9,165 bases of DNA, taken from NCBI GenBank assembly GCA_002718015.1, contig PBCW01000039.1:45524-54688 (forward strand), given 5' to 3'. Every line of letters starts with the position of its first letter. The first letter of the stretch is position 1. Below are positions 6,100 to 9,165 of this stretch, piece by piece. The DNA comes from Rhodospirillaceae bacterium. Lineage in GTDB: Bacteria; Pseudomonadota; Alphaproteobacteria; UBA8366. The notes under the pieces were generated by a model that saw nothing but the letters and a program-made list of their open reading frames with translations, was not told the origin of the DNA and did not search any database. A program made the position numbers and the translations under genes.

Positions 6100-7245
6100 A
6101 TGAAGAAATTAGTTTTATATTTAGGCGGGCTTTTCATTTTTTGCGCATCAGCGTTTGCCGGACCAACCCACCATAACAAACTTGGCGCCGATAAAAGCGA
6201 TGCGCGACCGGTTGAAGTGATGCTTCTAATAGATCGTATATATAATGTTGATTTAAGCAACAGCACGTATCGAGTAGAGGCTGAAATAATTTTGGATTGG
6301 CAAGATCCAGCACTAGTCGAACGCCTGAAAAAACAATATCAGGAAACCACTTTCACAGGTTCCAAATTAGACAAAATTCTAGACGACACATGGCATCCGA
6401 AATTCATCATATCAAATGAAATAATGCCTAGAATTACCGATTTTCGGACACTAAAGACATTCGATGATGGTACGGTCGAGGTTTTTGAGAAATTTGTTGC
6501 TAAAATCGCCTTTGACGCAGACATACATGAATATCCATTCGGCGATCTTGACCTGACACTGGATATTAGCGCATTCACACATGAAGTTCATGAAATGGTA
6601 TTTACGCCAACTTCCTTTGAATTTGGACACGGACAAGAAGAAGAGCAAGTGGTTAAAGGACCTTGGTTACTTAAAGATAAATATGTGGTTGAGTCGCAGG
6701 ACCATCGATTAAGCAGTCATACTTCGGTTTTCTCTCACAACAAATTTCATTTTATATTGCAGCACAATTATATGGATCCCGCGCAAAAAATGCTTCTACC
6801 GCTTGCCGTAGTCTTAGTATTTTCTACGGTCTTAAATTATTTTCTCACTCTCAAATTCAGTCCCAATGCCGACTGGCGAATAGGCGGGCAAATAACTCTG
6901 TTTCTTACGACTTTGGCCGTGAGGTTTTCATTGTCAGGTCAAATTCCGATCACTCATTACTTAAAATTTGTCGATGAATTATTTTTAATAACAACACTGG
7001 TGATTGGCTTAAATCTGATAATGAGTATTGTCATTCAAAAGTTATACGTAGAAAATCCGAATGGTTGTGCATCAAGCGTTGAGAGCATTTATAAGTTTAG
7101 CCAGCCTCTGATTTTAGTTGCATTACTATGTTGGTCTATTTATTCAACATTTTACGCTCGAACGATTTCCACGACTTACCATTGCCAAGACAATGGTGCC
7201 GCATGCGTTAACGTATCGATACCCAAGCGAGATATTCGTAAATAA
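6100..7245 (+). CDS. prokaryotic pentameric ligand-gated ion channel (Cys-loop receptor homologue)
   Basis: A 381-residue inner-membrane channel subunit, expected to assemble as a pentamer with a periplasmic ligand-binding domain. Signal peptide 1-20 (cut after AFA). Extracellular beta-sandwich about 35-225: RIYNVDLSNSTYRVEAEIILDWQDPAL is the beta1-beta2 region with the loop D Trp (W67), TWHPKFIISNE the loop A region (W98, P100, N106), EYPFGDLDLTLDI the Pro-loop (145-155). Membrane helices: M1 about 230-249, M2 about 261-279, M3 about 292-315, M4 about 333-351. The M2-M3 linker QIPITHYLKFVDELF has the family Pro (P283), Tyr and Asp (D292). As in bacterial members, the disulfide-forming Cys pair is absent; there is no Cys between residues 16 and 322. 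Unusual points are Gly in place of the Pro-loop Asp, an anion-channel-like M2, and a 30-residue tail with C362 and C369. I chose the ATG at 6100 (GGGA nine bases upstream) because the GTG at 6067 would put eleven extra residues before the signal peptide. Ligand unknown. Confidence 0.92.
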   Translation: MKKLVLYLGGLFIFCASAFAGPTHHNKLGADKSDARPVEVMLLIDRIYNVDLSNSTYRVEAEIILDWQDPALVERLKKQYQETTFTGSKLDKILDDTWHPKFIISNEIMPRITDFRTLKTFDDGTVEVFEKFVAKIAFDADIHEYPFGDLDLTLDISAFTHEVHEMVFTPTSFEFGHGQEEEQVVKGPWLLKDKYVVESQDHRLSSHTSVFSHNKFHFILQHNYMDPAQKMLLPLAVVLVFSTVLNYFLTLKFSPNADWRIGGQITLFLTTLAVRFSLSGQIPITHYLKFVDELFLITTLVIGLNLIMSIVIQKLYVENPNGCASSVESIYKFSQPLILVALLCWSIYSTFYARTISTTYHCQDNGAACVNVSIPKRDIRK

Positions 7246-7286
7246 AAAAATAGCTCCAATAGTAACAAGATTTTTAATATTTTAGG

Positions 7287-7862
7287 CTATTCTAGTGTTT
7301 GAATACTGCCAATCACAGAAAGTGATCCGTCAACTAATCTGCGCACGAAAATAATTTCTCCTGATTCAGGCGAGACCTCTGTCAACGCCACTATATTTAC
7401 CTGATGGCTTACAAGAACTGTCGGTTTCTTGAGCGGCGCACTTCTCACCCATTCTAGTAACGCTTTGGTCTGGATTAGCTCCCTATCTGGGTTTTCAAAG
7501 AATGAGTTGAGAGCAGGTAATTCCGCTACTTTCCCAAGATTAAACAATCTTGAAGTTTCTAAGCATCTGCACCACTGACTAGAAAGTAGTATTGCAGTAT
7601 TTATTCTATTTGAATGAAAAAGGCGTCCGATACTCTTCGCCTGCTGGCGACCCTCGTCACTTAGGTTACGCTGTGTTTTACAATCCTCCACGTCAAAGTT
7701 AGCAGGATCACTGTAACCCGGTGCAAGAGCGTGCCGAATTAAAACAAAGTGATCGCCAGACTTTAGTTTGCTCCAAAGTGTATCCGCATATCCAATACTA
7801 TGACAGCCAAACAGGAAACATACGGAAAGGAAAAATATTAACGATGGTTTCTTTATGCGCAT
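7287..7862 (-). CDS. exported histidine phosphatase family protein
   Basis: A 191-residue member of the histidine phosphatase (phosphoglycerate mutase-like) superfamily, using a phospho-histidine intermediate. Seen: LIRHA (R43, H44, the nucleophile), the segment CKTQRNLSDEGRQQA (61-75), SSQWCRCLETS (94-104, second Arg R99), and VSHQVNI (H153, the second catalytic His). The three cysteines C61, C98 and C100 belong to the pattern of a known subgroup of exported proteobacterial members. The N-terminus is hydrophobic and could be a cleaved signal peptide (cut near GYA, residue 26) or a lipoprotein signal (LFGC, C20; Phe at -2 is atypical), so the enzyme is periplasmic or outer-membrane attached. 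Substrate unknown. The ATG (7860-7862) has no clear Shine-Dalgarno. The gene converges with the ion channel, stop to stop gap 41 bases, and lies 121 bases downstream of the dioxygenase on the same strand. Confidence 0.88.
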   Translation of the reverse strand: MRIKKPSLIFFLSVCFLFGCHSIGYADTLWSKLKSGDHFVLIRHALAPGYSDPANFDVEDCKTQRNLSDEGRQQAKSIGRLFHSNRINTAILLSSQWCRCLETSRLFNLGKVAELPALNSFFENPDRELIQTKALLEWVRSAPLKKPTVLVSHQVNIVALTEVSPESGEIIFVRRLVDGSLSVIGSIQTLE

Positions 7863-7983
7863 TAATCAATAACTTTAAAATTAAAGTCTGTGGAATTTTT
7901 CAGTAGAGCTTGTTTCCATGAGCCGTCATGAGATTTGCTCACGTTGAAAACGTTGGTTTGGCATGATTAGGATTGTTAATTGC

Positions 7984-8880
7984 TTAGGTACGCATTGCAT
8001 TTTTTGCTTCTTCTAGTCGCGATAGAGGCTTCTCCGAACCACCGATAATACGGAATAAAGTTCGCGTCTCACTCAATTTGTAGTCTCGGTAGGATTGGTG
8101 CATGCTCTGCCTATTATCCCAAATTAACATGTCACCCAACTGCCATTGATGGCGATAAATAAACTCTGGTTTTAGCGTAAGCTCAAATACTTTTGATATT
8201 AATTCTTGGCTCTCTTTTCCTTGCATTCCCAGAAAGTTTTTTAGCTTGCCTTGGTGTAAATATATTGCCAGCTTCCCCGTATCGGGATGCTGCCTGACCA
8301 GGTCGTGGGTCACAGGTATGTCCTCTATTAGTTTTTGAGATACCCCCAACTTGTGAGATACGGCTGTTTTTGATGAGCCTTTAAACCCGTGGATGCCTCT
8401 CAGTGACTTTAATTTTTTTTGCCACCCGGCCGATAATGATTCAAAAGCTGCAGAAGTATTGAAGACACCCGTATCTCCTCCTCCGCTTGCCGGCATTTCA
8501 AGTGCATAAAGCGCAGTATACTTCGGTGGTTCTTGGCGGTTAACATGATCGCTATGCCAATAGGTAGAGTGATATACTCTTTTCCCCTCAGCACTTTTAA
8601 ACGTATTTGAGACGTAAGAAACCATTGGCTGTTCTTTACAGGCAAACTTAGTAAAGTTTTGTCGAGTAGGTTTTCCAAACACACAGGCCGCATTCACAAA
8701 CATATCTGCATCAAAATTTTGATCTTTGATAACCAGAGCTACATTTTCGGTTAAGGCGTTATTGAGGATATTTTTTACCTCTCCATCGAAAGGCTTTGAA
8801 AAGTCCACGCCCCGTACCTCGGCACCAATGTATTTAGATAACTTTCGTATTGTAATATCCAATTTTAAATCTCCTTTCAT
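7984..8880 (-). CDS. TauD/TfdA-family Fe(II)/2-oxoglutarate-dependent dioxygenase
   Basis: A cytosolic double-stranded beta-helix oxygenase that couples substrate hydroxylation to decarboxylation of 2-oxoglutarate; taurine dioxygenase is the best-known relative. With the ATG start (298 residues) the motifs are: YIGAEVRGVDFSKP (17-30), the typical N-terminal strand; WHSDH with iron ligands H109 and D111; SGGGDTGVFNTSAAFESLS (132-150), the conserved segment after the first ligand pair; WDNRQSMHQ (254-262) with distal iron ligand H261; and R273/R277 with the R-x3-R spacing that in TauD provides the 2-oxoglutarate carboxylate contact. All cofactor residues are present; substrate cannot be inferred, as family members act on taurine, alkyl sulfates, aryloxyacetates, carnitine precursors and others. 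The start is uncertain: ATG at 8880 has AGGG six to nine bases upstream, while a TTG at 8862 has a stronger AAAGGAG site and aligns better with the TauD N-terminus. It may share a transcript with the downstream phosphatase. Confidence 0.9.
   Translation of the reverse strand: MKGDLKLDITIRKLSKYIGAEVRGVDFSKPFDGEVKNILNNALTENVALVIKDQNFDADMFVNAACVFGKPTRQNFTKFACKEQPMVSYVSNTFKSAEGKRVYHSTYWHSDHVNRQEPPKYTALYALEMPASGGGDTGVFNTSAAFESLSAGWQKKLKSLRGIHGFKGSSKTAVSHKLGVSQKLIEDIPVTHDLVRQHPDTGKLAIYLHQGKLKNFLGMQGKESQELISKVFELTLKPEFIYRHQWQLGDMLIWDNRQSMHQSYRDYKLSETRTLFRIIGGSEKPLSRLEEAKNAMRT
8871..8877 (-). promoter_or_regulatory. strong Shine-Dalgarno favouring a TTG start for the dioxygenase
   Basis: AAAGGAG on the minus strand, with an 8-base spacer to TTG at 8860-8862. 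It lies inside the reading frame that begins at the ATG at 8880. Initiation at the TTG would give a 292-residue protein starting with Met-Asp-Ile-Thr-Ile. Confidence 0.5.
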
Positions 8881-9062
8881 CCCTACCCTATTCTTGCAAC
8901 CAGTAAAATAGAACAAAAGGCAAAGGTGTTATCTTCTTAAGCTAAAGGCTTCATATCCTAATCTTTTTTTTTGGTTCCGGGCATGCTGGAGCTACCTCGA
9001 AATAGACTTCGAAGAAGAAGCGTGTTTACAAACAGATTTTAAAGCTATTTCCATCAAAGATA

Positions 9063-9089
9063 CCGGGGCCAAAAACCCCCCCCCGGGGC
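9063..9089. repeat. CCGGGGC direct repeat flanking A5 and C9 tracts, possible hairpin
   Basis: CCGGGGC occurs at 9063-9069 and 9083-9089, with C-AAAAA and a nine-base C run (9076-9084) between. CCGGGG (9063-9068) can pair with CCCCGG (9081-9086), followed closely on the plus strand by TTTT (9090-9093), so this may be a terminator-like stem for an unseen or absent transcript. CCCCGGGG at 9081-9088 is also self-complementary. Confidence 0.4.
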
Positions 9090-9134
9090 TTTTAGGCTGA
9101 CTACTTTGTCCATTATTACGGCCCATCGGCTGCG

Positions 9135-9140
9135 TATAAT
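9135..9140 (+). promoter_or_regulatory. perfect -10 hexamer at the window edge
   Basis: TATAAT followed by GCACATATCG. A matching -35 is not clear: TTGTCC (9106-9111) is 23 bases upstream, too far. The context resembles strong promoters of the TATAATGC type, perhaps for a gene to the right, but the downstream sequence is missing. Confidence 0.25.
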
Positions 9141-9165
9141 GCACATATCGCAAATTCTGCACCCG

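Larger units (their letters stand above)
8881..9165. other. non-coding region upstream of the dioxygenase
   Basis: These 285 bases hold no ORF I would call. They should contain the dioxygenase promoter, though no clear -35/-10 pair stands out. Notable are a T9 run at 8964-8972, the GC-rich repeat and C9 tract at 9063-9089, and a perfect TATAAT on the plus strand at 9135-9140. The window ends before any gene to the right is visible. Confidence 0.5.

Noticed and set aside
7246..7286. Terminator between the convergent ion channel and phosphatase genes
   Set aside because: AATAGC and GCTATT can pair, but only across a loop of about 31 bases; no compact GC-rich stem exists in the 41-base gap.
7917..7953. 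CATGAG direct repeat (7917-7932) and ACGTT/AACGT dyad (7941-7953) between dioxygenase and phosphatase
   Set aside because: They are short, with no T-tract and no clear promoter context; they could easily be chance.
1..8880. Joint sulfonate pathway of the flavin monooxygenase and the TauD-like dioxygenase
   Set aside because: They lie over 7 kb apart on opposite strands with unrelated genes between, and neither substrate can be inferred.

Overview
The window reads as an AT-rich chromosomal segment of a Gram-negative bacterium, most likely a marine or aquatic alpha- or gammaproteobacterium. The grounds are a periplasmic pseudoazurin, a DUF3137-type membrane protein, a TauD-type dioxygenase, a periplasmic histidine phosphatase, Shine-Dalgarno starts and an AT-leaning codon choice. 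Lineage cannot be fixed further by eye. Coding is fairly loose, with several intergenic stretches of 250 to 490 bases. I see no transposase, integrase, CRISPR array, tRNA or rRNA.

Layout: (1) 1-831, plus strand, the C-terminal 276 residues of a luciferase-like flavin monooxygenase cut by the window edge. (2) 952-2787, minus strand, a 611-residue superfamily 2 DEAH-box helicase with a Cys-rich probable zinc site and an unassigned C-terminal region; it converges on gene 1 over a weak hairpin plus T-rich tract. (3) 3037-4038, minus, a two-helix membrane protein of the DUF3137 type with its own candidate promoter and an unusual poly-G ribosome binding site. (4) 4121-4423, minus, a 100-residue IsdG/HmoA-like haem-degrading monooxygenase candidate with the full Asn-Trp-His triad. 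(5) 4424-4789, a divergent control region with a perfect 16-base palindrome. (6) 4790-5224, plus, an exported pseudoazurin with all four copper ligands, followed by a 10-bp hairpin. (7) 5225-6099, about 875 bases with only two doubtful small ORFs: a 28-codon minus-strand ORF with a strong Shine-Dalgarno sequence and a 109-codon plus-strand ORF with a hydrophobic core. (8) 6100-7245, plus, a prokaryotic pentameric ligand-gated ion channel. (9) 7287-7862, minus, an exported histidine phosphatase convergent with the channel. (10) 7984-8880, minus, a TauD/TfdA-family Fe(II)/2-oxoglutarate dioxygenase. (11) 8881-9165, non-coding, with a C9 tract, a CCGGGGC repeat and a perfect TATAAT.

The genes do not form one obvious pathway. 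The haem oxygenase candidate and the pseudoazurin share a divergent promoter region, which would fit metal or redox control, but this is inference. The most interesting gene is the ligand-gated channel. Its pore helix aligns without gaps to eukaryotic anion-channel M2 segments while keeping an acidic residue at the GLIC-like -2' position. It lacks the near-invariant Asp of the Pro-loop and carries a two-cysteine tail after M4. I did not find a clearly new multi-gene system. The solitary helicase beside a membrane protein is the only arrangement that even loosely recalls a defence locus, and the support is thin.
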